From a virus: a stretch of DNA of 64,000 bases. The stretch lies in the IMG/VR virus record IMGVR_UViG_3300042868_011386, positions 25,458-89,457 of that record. One strand, 5' to 3'. Each line of letters begins with the position of its first letter. Positions within the stretch are counted from its first letter, which is position 1. Below, in pieces: positions 7,491 to 16,810 of this stretch. A program made the position numbers and the translations under genes. The notes under the pieces are model-generated. The model saw only the letters and a program-made list of their open reading frames with translations. It ran no database searches and was not told where the DNA came from.

Positions 7491-7946
7491 TTACGTCAAT
7501 AATTTTATGCCAAGCGCCTTTATTGTATCTTCAGTCCACACTTCAAAAATCCATCCTCGATCAGCGCAATATTCTCGTGCAGCTTCCCACTTTGATATAT
7601 TTTTTGCATAGGTGAGTACCTCTGTAATGTATGCCTTTGTTTTTTTAGACCGCACAGCTGGTTCCTGTGTTTGTTTTTTAGGTTTTATTTCAATAAGATA
7701 AGTAGTTCCAGTCTTAAATGTTACTTTTAAGTCTACAAAATATCTATGACTTTTTCCGTCTGAGCGGCATCGGTATGGCACAACTGTTTCTTCACTGCTC
7801 CAAGAAACTACGGCTGGATTTTCATCGCACCACTTAAAAACTTGACGCTCCCATAGCGATCGATATACGACTCCAGAAGCGTCTCCATCATATTTTTCTT
7901 TGTGCGCTATGCGATATTTACCACTATAATAATGTTTTTTCGCCAT
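7491..7946 (-). CDS. 4: gp4 head completion nuclease
   Basis: A 151-residue homologue of T4 gp4 (about 150 aa), a head-completion protein with a TnsA/restriction-endonuclease-like fold that acts on DNA ends before tail joining. Matching motifs are YYSGKYRIAHKEKYDGD, VYRSLWERQVFKWCDENPAV, WSSEETVVPY, and the nuclease core with HRYFVDLKV followed by TYLIEIKPKKQ (the D...E-x-K pattern). The length and N-terminus fit the ATG at 7946. It has its own probable late promoter (TATAAGTA, one mismatch) that overlaps the divergent promoter of the tube-cap gene. Confidence 0.9.
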   Translation of the reverse strand: MAKKHYYSGKYRIAHKEKYDGDASGVVYRSLWERQVFKWCDENPAVVSWSSEETVVPYRCRSDGKSHRYFVDLKVTFKTGTTYLIEIKPKKQTQEPAVRSKKTKAYITEVLTYAKNISKWEAAREYCADRGWIFEVWTEDTIKALGIKLLT

Positions 7947-7953
7947 ATAAATA
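7946..7953 (+). promoter_or_regulatory. T4-type late promoter (TATAAATA) for the tube-cap gene
   Basis: An exact TATAAATA with 5 bases (CTTAT) to ATG 7959. Its first T is the third base of the divergent gp4 start-codon complement, so the promoter, the opposing promoter and both start codons share one 18-bp element. Confidence 0.8.
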
Positions 7954-7959
7954 CTTATA
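7952..7959 (-). promoter_or_regulatory. Late promoter (TATAAGTA) for gp4
   Basis: TATAAGTA on the minus strand is one mismatch from the late consensus, again with exactly 5 bases (TTTAT) to the gp4 ATG at 7946. It is nested in the 18-bp inverted repeat CATATAA-ATAC-TTATATG (7944-7961). Confidence 0.6.
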
Positions 7960-8717
7960 TGGCATTAACTTTTCCAAGTGATCGAGCAAAGCTGTCATCA
8001 CGTCCATTTATTAAATTTGCATGTAAAGGTGCGGCTGCAACTACTATAGTATTGCCCATACCTGGCTCGTTGCAGTTTGGTGATGGTGCAACATACAATA
8101 ATACTGAATTAGGATTTTTAGGAGGCAGCCTTGCCAGTATAGCATCAGCCGCATCTGGCGCAGGTTCATTTAAGGGCGCTGGTGAAGCTGCGCTTAAACA
8201 GATAGGTGATATATACAATAAGGTGGGTGGCGGTATCGCAAATGCGCCAATTTCTTCACTTGTACAGGGGGTGACTGCTCTAACAGGAGCAAACGAATCA
8301 ATTCAAAGCGCAATAAGCATAGGCACTGGCACAACGCTAAATAAAAATATAAACACTGAATTTACTGCAACAAACACTCGTGTCTTTACATTTGCATTTC
8401 AACTAATACCATCCTCAACTGATGAGGCAACTGAAATAAAAAATATTGTAGCAGCATTTCGTACAAACCTGTATCCAGAGGGCGGCGAGTTTCAACTAAA
8501 ATATCCGCCAAAATGGACTATAGAATTTAGAAAGGGCGGAAGTGGAGACATTATAACTGATATACCGAAAATAGGACAAACATATTTAACTGAAGTTAGC
8601 ACTACATTTAATAGTACTGCTAATATGTGGAGAGCAGATGGATCACCAATTGAAACATCTATTCAACTGCAATTTATGGAAACACGGGCCCATAGACTAG
8701 ACACCTTACCAACATAA
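7959..8717 (+). CDS. 48: Baseplate tail-tube cap protein, gp48-like
   Basis: A 252-residue protein starting MALTFPSDRAK; the longer open frame upstream runs through the promoter and gp4 and is not used. The C-terminal half carries the gp48/gp54 tube-like fold signature: VFTFAFQLIPSSTDEATEIK, then YPPKWTIEFR, KIGQTYLTEVSTTFN and IQLQFMETRAHR. The N-terminal half is Gly/Ala-rich. In T4, gp48 (364 aa) sits on the hub and starts the tail tube together with gp54. The gene heads the forward baseplate operon. Whether it is gp48 or gp54 is inferred mainly from memory of marine homologues. Confidence 0.7.
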   Translation: MALTFPSDRAKLSSRPFIKFACKGAAATTIVLPIPGSLQFGDGATYNNTELGFLGGSLASIASAASGAGSFKGAGEAALKQIGDIYNKVGGGIANAPISSLVQGVTALTGANESIQSAISIGTGTTLNKNINTEFTATNTRVFTFAFQLIPSSTDEATEIKNIVAAFRTNLYPEGGEFQLKYPPKWTIEFRKGGSGDIITDIPKIGQTYLTEVSTTFNSTANMWRADGSPIETSIQLQFMETRAHRLDTLPT

Positions 8718-8720
8718 ATT

Positions 8721-9779
8721 ATGTCATTTTTTGCAAAATATCCTAAAATAAACTATGATTTATTTTCAGATGGTTCAATATTTGAGCTTACTGATATTTC
8801 TCGTTCAGTAATTATAAATTCAAATCGTATTGCGGATGACAGCGCGCTATACACATATTATAGTATAAATGATGGTGATCGTCCTGATATAGTTTCGCAT
8901 AAACTGTATAAAAATTCCTCTTATTATTGGACATTTTTTATCATAAATGATTTTTTACGTGATGGTTATACATCATCATGGCCATTATCATATCGAAATT
9001 TTACAAAAATGATAGAGCAAGAATATGCAAAATATTCAGCGCTATCAATTAAACCAACTACAAACCCACAACTAGAATTAGACGGCACCGGATTTTTGGA
9101 TATGTCGTTTATACCAGTAACTTCTCAATATTTGCCATACTTAAAGTTTGTGTCTGGCGATGGCGAGTATCGTTCAAATTTTATTCGATATGACGCTAAA
9201 AGACATCAGTGCATTATAACTGATATTCATAAAGTTATTGATTCAAAAAGAATTGAAGTGTCATCTAGAGAAACCTTTGTAGAAAGTACAAATCACGCAT
9301 ATAAAATAGTTTGGGATGACTCAGTACGTGAGTTAAACCTGTTTTCTACAGACACTGAAGCGATCATTTTAGCGAAACGCAAAGATGCTGAAGCTAAAAA
9401 TATAACTTTAAAAACAGAATGGATTGACTCGATCTATTCTATGATTACACAATATGACATTACTGGAACGCGTGAACATATTGCAGCGAAAACCGCAAAA
9501 GAAGACTATATTCTTTCTAAAACACTTATGGTTGCAAAGCCAGAGTTTAGATGGAGTGACTATTCGAATGCTGCATACGAGTATTATTCACCAAATGATA
9601 CTGTGTTAAGTGCATATGACGCCTTAACAAATGATCTTATAGTTAACCCCAAACTAACATCATTTTTTGAATATGAAACTAATATAAATGAATCAAAGCG
9701 CATGATAAGAGTAATACGTTCAGAATTTATAAGTGAATTTTCTGACCAATACTTTAACACTATAAATGATGTAACATAA
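8721..9779 (+). CDS. 53: gp53 baseplate wedge protein (long form)
   Basis: A 352-residue protein. The N-terminal about 120 residues match gp53: INYDLFSDGSIFELTDI, ALYTYYSINDGDRPDIVSHK, and YYWTFFIINDFLRDG followed by SSWPLSYRNF. T4 gp53 has 196 residues; the additional C-terminal 150 residues are of the kind seen in long gp53 versions of marine phages. gp53 joins neighbouring wedges with the hub. It follows the tube-cap gene after 3 bases and precedes the hub gene after 2 bases, forming an operon. Confidence 0.85.
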   Translation: MSFFAKYPKINYDLFSDGSIFELTDISRSVIINSNRIADDSALYTYYSINDGDRPDIVSHKLYKNSSYYWTFFIINDFLRDGYTSSWPLSYRNFTKMIEQEYAKYSALSIKPTTNPQLELDGTGFLDMSFIPVTSQYLPYLKFVSGDGEYRSNFIRYDAKRHQCIITDIHKVIDSKRIEVSSRETFVESTNHAYKIVWDDSVRELNLFSTDTEAIILAKRKDAEAKNITLKTEWIDSIYSMITQYDITGTREHIAAKTAKEDYILSKTLMVAKPEFRWSDYSNAAYEYYSPNDTVLSAYDALTNDLIVNPKLTSFFEYETNINESKRMIRVIRSEFISEFSDQYFNTINDVT

Positions 9780-9781
9780 TT

Positions 9782-11719
9782 ATGTCAGCCAAACCAATAA
9801 ACCCGGCGCATTCAAAAAATACTCCTAAGATTGGCTATAGCGATCAGCCAAACGTTAAATTGCCTGGCGCATTTGAAGTTGAAAAATTTGATATAATAGA
9901 TTCGCAAGGAGTTAGAAAAGATATAAGAAGTTTAGTTGAATCATTTACAATTACTAGTGAATTGTTTTCTCCAGTGCTAACTCTCTCAGCGTCTCTACGT
10001 GATACAGAAAAATTATTTGAACCAGTTGATGGTAAACAACTACAAATATATGGTCAAGAAAATATTGAAATAAAGATTAAACCTGGAATTGGAGATGCGA
10101 TAGAGCACACATTTTCAGTAAAGGAATATCCAACTCTTGTTCGTACACTAGACTTTCCACACACTCAAATTTATACACTTTTAGCAATTTCAGAGTTTGC
10201 TTATCGCAGCAGTCTTATGAATATATGTAGAGTGCTTGATGATGGAAAATCATTAGATAAAAATATTGAAACTATTTTTAAAGATGACTTGGGGCTAACA
10301 GAATTTAATGTGGAAGGAGACATAGAAACTAAATTTAAAGGAATTATAAACATTCAGCGGCCACTCCAAGCCGCCGAGTGGTTACGTTCACGTTGCTTTA
10401 CCGAAAACGGCTCTCCATTTTTCTTATACAGCAATACTACTCGCCCTGGAGTAATCTTTCTATCTTCATGGTCGAATCTTTCCGGAAAGACTTCTCCAAT
10501 TGTCGCAAAATATGTGTTTAAACCATTTATCAAAGAAGAACCTGGAACGGCAGAGCATACTACAGCCGAAAGAAATCGTCTGTTGAGTATGACGTCTTCA
10601 ATCAAACTTGATCGTTTAAAAGCATCAAATGCTGGTGCCTATGCAAGTCGCTATAATGTTATAGATTTTTCTTCAAAGGCATTTTATGTTTTAGACTTTA
10701 ATGGTAAAGAGACGTCAGATTGGAAACCACGTAAGTATAATATCAAGGATAGAAGTGGAAATTCTCAATCTGCCACAATGCATACAATTGCAAGTTCTAA
10801 TGTTGTCAGTGTGCATGTAAATAGAGGCATTTCTGAAACTGGTGATGGCAACAGCGGCGGGGTTGCGTATAATTCTATTACTGCATGCGAACGATATTTG
10901 CCCCCATCCAGAGCACTATATGCTCGATTAAATGAGGTTAATCATGACATTGTAGTTTACGGAGACACCGCAATGCAACCCGGCGTAAAAATAAATTTAA
11001 AAGTGCCAAAGCCAAAATTAGAAAATGATAGAGCAGAAGAGGAAATTGATGAACTTGCATCTGGAGACTATGTTATTCTTGTGGCTTCATCTATTTTTTC
11101 TAACGGCATACATACAAATAAGTTAAAAGTTGCCAAACTTGTTCCTAGTGTAGAAGGAAATATATTAGATTCAGTCGGCCCATCAAATGTTAATCAAACT
11201 GGACAAGTTGCTAATAATGCAAACATAAATCCAAATGGTACTGGAAAAACTGCACCAACTACTGAGAGTCAAAAAGCATACTATACAAAAATGTATAACG
11301 CATTATACAAAGAGGCTGTTGCTAAGGGACTGCCAAATCCAGACGTTGTTGCACGACTTGGGGCTGCTCAAACCTGTTTAGAGACTGGATATGGCACTCG
11401 AATGGTTGGAAATAATGCATTTGGAATAAAGGCACATACCGGCAGCGGTAATGCTGGTGCAGTCACTGCATCAACAAAAGAAGTTATAAATGGAAAAACA
11501 ATTACAATAAATGATAGCTTTAGGGCATACAACAGTGTTGAAGACAGCGCAGTGGGATATATTGATTTCTTAACTAAAAATAAACGATATTCAACAGTGT
11601 TAGCTTCAACAAATATAGATGACGCAGTAACTGCAATAGGGCAATCTGGATATGCAACTTCCCCAGTGTATGCGCGCGATGTTGGTTCAATTGCTAGAAA
11701 ATTCCAATATGAAAATTGA
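9782..11719 (+). CDS. 27: gp27-like hub protein fused to GH73 glucosaminidase
   Basis: A 645-residue protein. Residues about 25-460 resemble the baseplate hub gp27 (391 aa in T4): VRKDIRSLVESFTITSELFS, KGIINIQRPLQAAEWL, and a long beta-rich second half ending in a KLKVAKLVPS-type strand. After a Pro/Asn-rich linker (about 460-490), residues 495-645 form a FlgJ-type endo-beta-N-acetylglucosaminidase domain: VARLGAAQTCLETGYGT (E is the likely acid), NNAFGIKAHTG, then FRAYNSVEDSAVGYIDFL and KRYSTVL. It would make a local hole in peptidoglycan during tail contraction. In T4 the lysozyme sits in gp5 instead, so the muralytic domain has moved to the hub protein here. Confidence 0.82.
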   Translation: MSAKPINPAHSKNTPKIGYSDQPNVKLPGAFEVEKFDIIDSQGVRKDIRSLVESFTITSELFSPVLTLSASLRDTEKLFEPVDGKQLQIYGQENIEIKIKPGIGDAIEHTFSVKEYPTLVRTLDFPHTQIYTLLAISEFAYRSSLMNICRVLDDGKSLDKNIETIFKDDLGLTEFNVEGDIETKFKGIINIQRPLQAAEWLRSRCFTENGSPFFLYSNTTRPGVIFLSSWSNLSGKTSPIVAKYVFKPFIKEEPGTAEHTTAERNRLLSMTSSIKLDRLKASNAGAYASRYNVIDFSSKAFYVLDFNGKETSDWKPRKYNIKDRSGNSQSATMHTIASSNVVSVHVNRGISETGDGNSGGVAYNSITACERYLPPSRALYARLNEVNHDIVVYGDTAMQPGVKINLKVPKPKLENDRAEEEIDELASGDYVILVASSIFSNGIHTNKLKVAKLVPSVEGNILDSVGPSNVNQTGQVANNANINPNGTGKTAPTTESQKAYYTKMYNALYKEAVAKGLPNPDVVARLGAAQTCLETGYGTRMVGNNAFGIKAHTGSGNAGAVTASTKEVINGKTITINDSFRAYNSVEDSAVGYIDFLTKNKRYSTVLASTNIDDAVTAIGQSGYATSPVYARDVGSIARKFQYEN

Positions 11720-12224
11720 TCATTGGTTTACAGCTATTGTGGAGAATATTGCAGACCCGCTAAATGCAGGTCGGGTGCAGGTGCGTTGCTATGAATATCA
11801 TGAACTTAATGATGTGAATAGTATACCGAGCGAAAAATTGCCATGGGCGACTCCACTCTTACCAATTACTAGTGCGAGCAACTCGGCAGTAGGTGCAAGT
11901 GCAACAGGGCTAATGGTTGGTAGTTGGGTTTTTGGTTTTTTTAGAGACGAGGATTTGCAAGACCCCGTTATAATTGCAACAATACCTGGAACAACAAATT
12001 TAAGTGGTGGTGGCGCTGACATACCACAGGATGCAATATCATCTTCGGTAGGAAGCTCATTTGTAAGTGGAACAAACACTTCGCAATATGTAGATGGCTC
12101 CCCAGTAGCAAATTCAGCAAATACTTCTGCGCTTGATGGCGCGCCTGCGCCATGGGCCGATAGCAAAGTTGCTACTGGCGCTGTAGATTCATTTGTTAAT
12201 GATGTACTTAAGTCTTCAGAATAA
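11709..12224 (+). CDS. 5: gp5 N-terminal OB-fold spike protein (no lysozyme)
   Basis: A 171-residue protein beginning MKIDHWFTAIVENIADPLNA. It starts at ATG 11709, overlapping the hub gene by 11 bases. Residues 1-105 fit the gp5/VgrG OB domain: GRVQVRCYEY, LPWATPLLPIT, GSWVFGFFRDEDLQDPVIIA, TIPGT. The remainder is a Ser/Gly-rich tail ending FVNDVLKSSE. T4 gp5 has 575 residues with OB, lysozyme and beta-helix; here only the OB part is present, and the other functions are in the following genes. It should sit on the gp27 trimer at the tail tip. Confidence 0.82.
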   Translation: MKIDHWFTAIVENIADPLNAGRVQVRCYEYHELNDVNSIPSEKLPWATPLLPITSASNSAVGASATGLMVGSWVFGFFRDEDLQDPVIIATIPGTTNLSGGGADIPQDAISSSVGSSFVSGTNTSQYVDGSPVANSANTSALDGAPAPWADSKVATGAVDSFVNDVLKSSE

Positions 12225-12232
12225 TTAAAATT

Positions 12233-13117
12233 ATGTCTAATGTTTCAAATCAATGGTGTGCTGAAAAATTAACTGGATTTTTAAAATCATCGGTTAAACC
12301 AGAAAGTGCAGATCTTCCTACTGACACAAGTAGTTTAACTAATTGGTTAAATTGGCCTCTAGGCAAAGGAGCCAAATATATGACACAAATATCAAGTCCT
12401 AAAAATTTGTATAAAGGTGATATTATTATTAGAAGCGGTGCTGAAGACTATATTGCAGTTGTGTATGATGGCGGTCCAGTGTCAGGAACTTACAAAATTG
12501 CAGAATTTGACTATATTTCTAAAAAGATTGTTAAAAAAAGTACTACTGGTCCAGTGGCATACATATTACGTATACGAGGCGCATATGGGGATCCAGGAAT
12601 TACGAGTACTGCTGCTGATGGCAAAAAAGTTAGCAGACGATCAAGTTTTCTTGTAAGATCTGGTTCTGTAGCAGTTGACAATAGACTTATTGATATAATA
12701 GAAAGCGCTGGTATGGCTATGCCAGACGGTTATACTACTCAGTTAACTTCAGGTGTGAGACCAGGAGACTCTAGATTTCATGGTCGCGGAAAAGCAATTG
12801 ATATACAACTATATCTAAATGGCAGATCATTGGGACGATATCAGGTTGCATCAGACTTTAGACATTATGAAATATTTGCGCAAAAAGCACGACAAATTCA
12901 AACTGCTAAATATCCAGAATTAAACGTTGCATTTAGGTTTGGTGGTTATTTTTCAGGAACCAGAGCAAACTATGGAGCATTAGACTCTATGCATTTTGAT
13001 ATTGGTGGTTCCGCTGGTCTAGGTACTGGTGGTGGGTCTTGGGCAAATGGTTTAACTTCTACTATGAGAAATTATTGGGCAGGCGTTACTAGCGTAGGCA
13101 TGGGCGGAGCAGCATAA
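12233..13117 (+). CDS. Tail-associated M15-like peptidase
   Basis: A 294-residue protein with a zinc peptidase core of the M15 (D-Ala-D-Ala carboxypeptidase/endolysin) type: TSGVRPGDSRFHGRGKAIDI contains H183 and D190 in the H-x6-D pattern, and DSMHFDIGG supplies H254. Residues 1-150 form an additional beta-rich domain, and the C-terminus is Gly-rich. The gene lies between the OB and beta-helix parts of the split gp5, so it is probably a virion-borne peptidase that cuts peptidoglycan cross-links at entry, working with the GH73 domain of the hub protein. A lysis endolysin is an alternative but less likely in this operon. Confidence 0.72.
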   Translation: MSNVSNQWCAEKLTGFLKSSVKPESADLPTDTSSLTNWLNWPLGKGAKYMTQISSPKNLYKGDIIIRSGAEDYIAVVYDGGPVSGTYKIAEFDYISKKIVKKSTTGPVAYILRIRGAYGDPGITSTAADGKKVSRRSSFLVRSGSVAVDNRLIDIIESAGMAMPDGYTTQLTSGVRPGDSRFHGRGKAIDIQLYLNGRSLGRYQVASDFRHYEIFAQKARQIQTAKYPELNVAFRFGGYFSGTRANYGALDSMHFDIGGSAGLGTGGGSWANGLTSTMRNYWAGVTSVGMGGAA

Positions 13118-13142
13118 GGCTTATATATAGAATAGATAAATT

Positions 13143-13997
13143 ATGTCAAATAGTAGTTTTAGCGCACCATACCCAACTTCTCAATCAGTATATCCATATA
13201 ATAATGTGACGCAGTCACGTTCTGGACATGTCTTTGAAGTAGACGACACTCTTGGACATGAACGCATAAAGGAAAAACATAAGTCTGGATCATATCGTGA
13301 AATACACGCAGATGGTTCAAGTACTGTAGTTATAGTTTCAAAGCATCATACAACTATTCACAGAGATGGAGAAGTTACTATTATTGGTAATGCTAAAGTT
13401 GATATAGGTGCCGCTGGATCAGTATCAAATGTAACAATCACCGTAAATGGTAATGTTAAAATGGAGGTAAAAGGCAATTATGAACAAACTGTTGAAGGCG
13501 AATATAAATTAAAATGTGGATCATATAAAAACGAAGTACTTGGTGATAAGGCCGAAAACGTTGTTGGCAAAAAAGATAGCATAATTGGTAATGGTGTAAA
13601 CAACACTGTTCGAGCAGGTGGTATAAAAAGCATGGTTGTAGGTAGCTGTGAAAAAACCGTTCTTGGAGGATATACTGGAATATATACTGGTACGGCTGAT
13701 ACTACTGCACTCCTTGGAGTAAGTATGTCATCTCCAGCGGGACCAGCCACAGTTGGAGGACTCTCGGCAGCTGTTGATAGCGCAACTACATTAAATATGA
13801 CATCACTTGGATTGACAAATATGACTTCATCATTTACAAATATAACTACTCCATTAGTTAGTGTGCTTGGAGGAGGAGTTGTGGCAGCTGGTGATCTTCG
13901 GGCTGGAGCTGGAACTACTGGGTTGTTAACTCACCTTCACCTTGGTGACGGATCCAAAGGGATTCCAACTCCTACTGTGCCTGGCGCCCTCGGATAA
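13143..13997 (+). CDS. Spike beta-helix protein (gp5 C-terminal/VgrG-like)
   Basis: A 284-residue protein. Residues about 30-75 match the gp5 C-terminal entry: GHVFEVDDTLGHERIKEKHK, then GSYREIHADGSSTVVIV. A run of short beta-helix strands follows (KVDIGAAGSV, NVKMEVKGNYEQTVEGEYKL). The end, LTHLHLGDG followed by TPTVPG, resembles the HxH metal-binding apex and Pro tail of phage spikes. It forms the trimeric needle under the OB domain gene (11709-12224). The 25 bases upstream contain TATATAGA, a poor late-promoter match that I do not call. Confidence 0.82.
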   Translation: MSNSSFSAPYPTSQSVYPYNNVTQSRSGHVFEVDDTLGHERIKEKHKSGSYREIHADGSSTVVIVSKHHTTIHRDGEVTIIGNAKVDIGAAGSVSNVTITVNGNVKMEVKGNYEQTVEGEYKLKCGSYKNEVLGDKAENVVGKKDSIIGNGVNNTVRAGGIKSMVVGSCEKTVLGGYTGIYTGTADTTALLGVSMSSPAGPATVGGLSAAVDSATTLNMTSLGLTNMTSSFTNITTPLVSVLGGGVVAAGDLRAGAGTTGLLTHLHLGDGSKGIPTPTVPGALG

Positions 13998-14018
13998 AAA
14001 TGATACTAAACTAAAAAT

Positions 14019-16781
14019 ATGCCACTTACAATTTCAAATATTGCCGATCAAAACCTACTTGGCGTGGCAGAGTCTACTGGCCCACTTAGTTTCACAATTG
14101 CATATCCAGAAAATCCATCAGCGACATTTACAGTTAGCGCTAACAGCAGTAATACCGGACTCGTCCCTATTGTAAATATTGTGTTTGGAGGAAGCGGAGC
14201 AAACCGTACAGTTACGGTGACACCTGTAAGCAGCAGAAAGGGTACGGCAACAATCACAATCACTGCAACAGTAAGCGGCACCTCAGTTACTGCAGCAGAA
14301 ACATTTTTATTTACAGCAAATCGCCCGTCGGTATATACCGATACATATATGGATTGGACAGCTATAACTGGCCAAGTTGACACCTATTTGTATATAAATT
14401 TTAAGCCTGAAGTATTTAATAGCGAAACATTAACCTATCAAAACTTTAAAGCACAACATCGCCCAATAGAATTAATCTATAACGGACAAACACGTTTTCA
14501 GGATCTAATAGAAAGCTTTACAATTGTTACTCAAGTTGGGGCAAATGGAATTAATAGAGCTCCATTTAATGTTGAAACTCCGGCTAATCCATATAATTAT
14601 GGCACGACTGGACCAACAATGTTAAAAAGACGTCCATGGAGAGTTGAAATAATACCAGTAACAGACCCCGGTCTTACAGTTGATATACAATACGAGAGTA
14701 GAATGGCCGGCATTTCCAATGTTCCAAAGCGGGTTGGTCGCTATGATATTACAATAAATGTCACATATGTTCGAAATTTACCAATAGTTTCATATCCTGA
14801 TATTCAAAATGGGATATATCCAACACACTTACATAATGGCACATATCGTGGTTTTTGGAGTAGTTATCAAGACAAACCAAGTACATTTCCAGTACAGGGT
14901 AATATATTTAATGAAATATCTTTTGATAACCCAATTTTTAATAACAATGAAGATGCGCTAACTGAATTTCAGCTTGATAGGCTCAAGACAGAAACATTTT
15001 TGTATGATTTTAACACTCGAAGAGCTCCATACAAAGGCTATGGTGACCCATCTAAATATTTAGTAATACATCCACGCCCAATTGGAGCTACTTTTACTAA
15101 AACTGAATATGTGTATTATGGAAATACTCATGTTCCCGAATTTATTACTGATCCGCAGATACTAGATGTTGACGACCCAAACTATCCAGGTAATATACCA
15201 GTTAGATTGACATATGCAAAGGCAAATGAGACGTCTCCAGATCTTTTTTCTGCATTGACTCCTCCAATTGAAGTTGGCACATACACTGTTACAGTAGAAG
15301 CAGTAGATTTAAACTATACTGGTTCAGTAACTCAAGAAATTAAAGTAGTTCCAGTTTCTCCCACTGCTGCACAAGCAGCTGCAGCTGAATATCAGGAAAA
15401 AGTGGATCTTTTTGAAGCAGAAGTAGTTTCTAACCCTAAAAATAGTAGTTTAAGCAGTTCATCATATGTGTCATATTCTGAAAATGTATCAACATCAGAC
15501 TTTATAAAAAGCGGTGTACTTTCATTTTTAGAGAAAAGTGATATTCCAGCGCTTGGCACAGTAAAAACCCTTACTGAATGTGCACAAAATTTACCACAAA
15601 AATTAATGATTTTTGTTGCTGCAAAAATAGCAGCACTTATACTTAGTTATATTCCAGGAGTTGGCATTTTAAACCTGCTAACTTCAGTAATGGATCTTAT
15701 CAAAAAGGTTCAACAGATACTGGCACTCATTGAGTTTGCCAAAGACAACCCATGGGCATTTGCAAATATGGTTCTTGAGGCTACAGGCGCCTATACTGCA
15801 TTGGGAAATTTTGCAAATGAACAAATTGACGCTCTTAAATCACAGTTTCCAGGCATTACTGAAGGAGTTGGTGATGTCGCTGGATTTGTAAAAGACGTCG
15901 CGAATGGACTTGTTGATATTTGTAATGCAGTTGATATTAATGGCAATCCACTTGCTAAGTATATAAAGGCTGACAATACAAAAACACCAGAGGCAATTGT
16001 ATCATTTATTCCAGCTACTTCGCGCCAACCTATTGAGGCAAAAGGTAAGTATGACCTCTTTCAATTTAGGTTAAGAGACGCATTAAATAAAGACACAGAT
16101 AAAATTAATACTTTAACTACTGAAGGAAACACTGCTGGTTTACAGGAATATGTTTCAATGCTTACGGCAGTGCATGAACTTGCCTATAACTATCATGACC
16201 GCATCTCCGCGACTGGTGCTGGATCTGGCTTGTTGAGTGGAAGCAGTACAACATCTGATGGTTTGGATTCAGTCTATAATATACTCAGCGAGGCGACTGG
16301 CATACTCTCTAGTGTATATCCACAAAATTCTGGCACAACAAACATTACGTCAACAGATGCAAGTGGGAGTAAAAAGAAAAGTGGTCTTTCAGTAGATTCA
16401 TTGAATTCTGGTCTTGGAGCAGCTGCAAATGTAGTTAAAGGCATTAGTAGTGGAGTAGGATCAGTTGGAAGTTTCTTATCTGGAGAAACTGGGTTTTCTT
16501 TAACCGGTCTTAAAAATGAGTTTAATTATTTTGCAAAAGAAACTTTATTGAAAAACCCAGCATGGTCATCAGAAACAGTTAACGAATACAACAAGCGCGT
16601 AAATAAAATAAAATACGAAATGGAAAATAACTCTGAAGCAATACGTAATAACCCTGCAAATGCGGGGGTGTCTGCTGCCTCAAGTATAAACTCTGCCTCC
16701 TCATCTTCTGGCTCTTCCTTTTTAAATAGTATAAGTTCGTTTGCCAGTTCTCCACTTGCTGGTTCATTTTTAAACAAATAA
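14019..16781 (+). CDS. Large Ig-like baseplate-associated structural protein
   Basis: A 920-residue protein without a clear T4 counterpart. Residues 1-100 look like a bacterial Ig/cadherin-like domain (TATITITATVSGTSVTAAET). Residues about 110-450 are further beta domains including an MBG-like segment ending PPIEVGTYTVTVEAVDLNY. From about 450 the protein becomes helical, with a hydrophobic stretch near 535-600 (IAALILSYIPGVGILNLL), and the C-terminus is Ser/Gly-rich. It lies between the spike and gp25 in the baseplate operon, so it is likely a tail-tip or baseplate component, perhaps surface-exposed. The late promoter of gp25 begins 18 bases after its stop. Confidence 0.55.
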   Translation: MPLTISNIADQNLLGVAESTGPLSFTIAYPENPSATFTVSANSSNTGLVPIVNIVFGGSGANRTVTVTPVSSRKGTATITITATVSGTSVTAAETFLFTANRPSVYTDTYMDWTAITGQVDTYLYINFKPEVFNSETLTYQNFKAQHRPIELIYNGQTRFQDLIESFTIVTQVGANGINRAPFNVETPANPYNYGTTGPTMLKRRPWRVEIIPVTDPGLTVDIQYESRMAGISNVPKRVGRYDITINVTYVRNLPIVSYPDIQNGIYPTHLHNGTYRGFWSSYQDKPSTFPVQGNIFNEISFDNPIFNNNEDALTEFQLDRLKTETFLYDFNTRRAPYKGYGDPSKYLVIHPRPIGATFTKTEYVYYGNTHVPEFITDPQILDVDDPNYPGNIPVRLTYAKANETSPDLFSALTPPIEVGTYTVTVEAVDLNYTGSVTQEIKVVPVSPTAAQAAAAEYQEKVDLFEAEVVSNPKNSSLSSSSYVSYSENVSTSDFIKSGVLSFLEKSDIPALGTVKTLTECAQNLPQKLMIFVAAKIAALILSYIPGVGILNLLTSVMDLIKKVQQILALIEFAKDNPWAFANMVLEATGAYTALGNFANEQIDALKSQFPGITEGVGDVAGFVKDVANGLVDICNAVDINGNPLAKYIKADNTKTPEAIVSFIPATSRQPIEAKGKYDLFQFRLRDALNKDTDKINTLTTEGNTAGLQEYVSMLTAVHELAYNYHDRISATGAGSGLLSGSSTTSDGLDSVYNILSEATGILSSVYPQNSGTTNITSTDASGSKKKSGLSVDSLNSGLGAAANVVKGISSGVGSVGSFLSGETGFSLTGLKNEFNYFAKETLLKNPAWSSETVNEYNKRVNKIKYEMENNSEAIRNNPANAGVSAASSINSASSSSGSSFLNSISSFASSPLAGSFLNK

Positions 16782-16798
16782 CTCGTCGACTATATTTG

Positions 16799-16806
16799 TA
16801 TAAATA
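16799..16806 (+). promoter_or_regulatory. T4-type late promoter (TATAAATA) for gp25
   Basis: An exact motif with 4 bases (GAAT) to the gp25 ATG at 16811. The predicted start is within a base of the AUG, so the transcript is probably leaderless. Confidence 0.8.
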
Positions 16807-16810
16807 GAAT

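Noticed and set aside
7902-7958. N-terminal extension of the tube-cap ORF
   Set aside because: It runs through the gp4 coding region and the late promoter; MALTFPSD at 7959 fits promoter spacing and family start.
13122-13142. TATATAGA before the spike gene as a late promoter
   Set aside because: Two mismatches to consensus; the gene is adequately explained as part of the operon.
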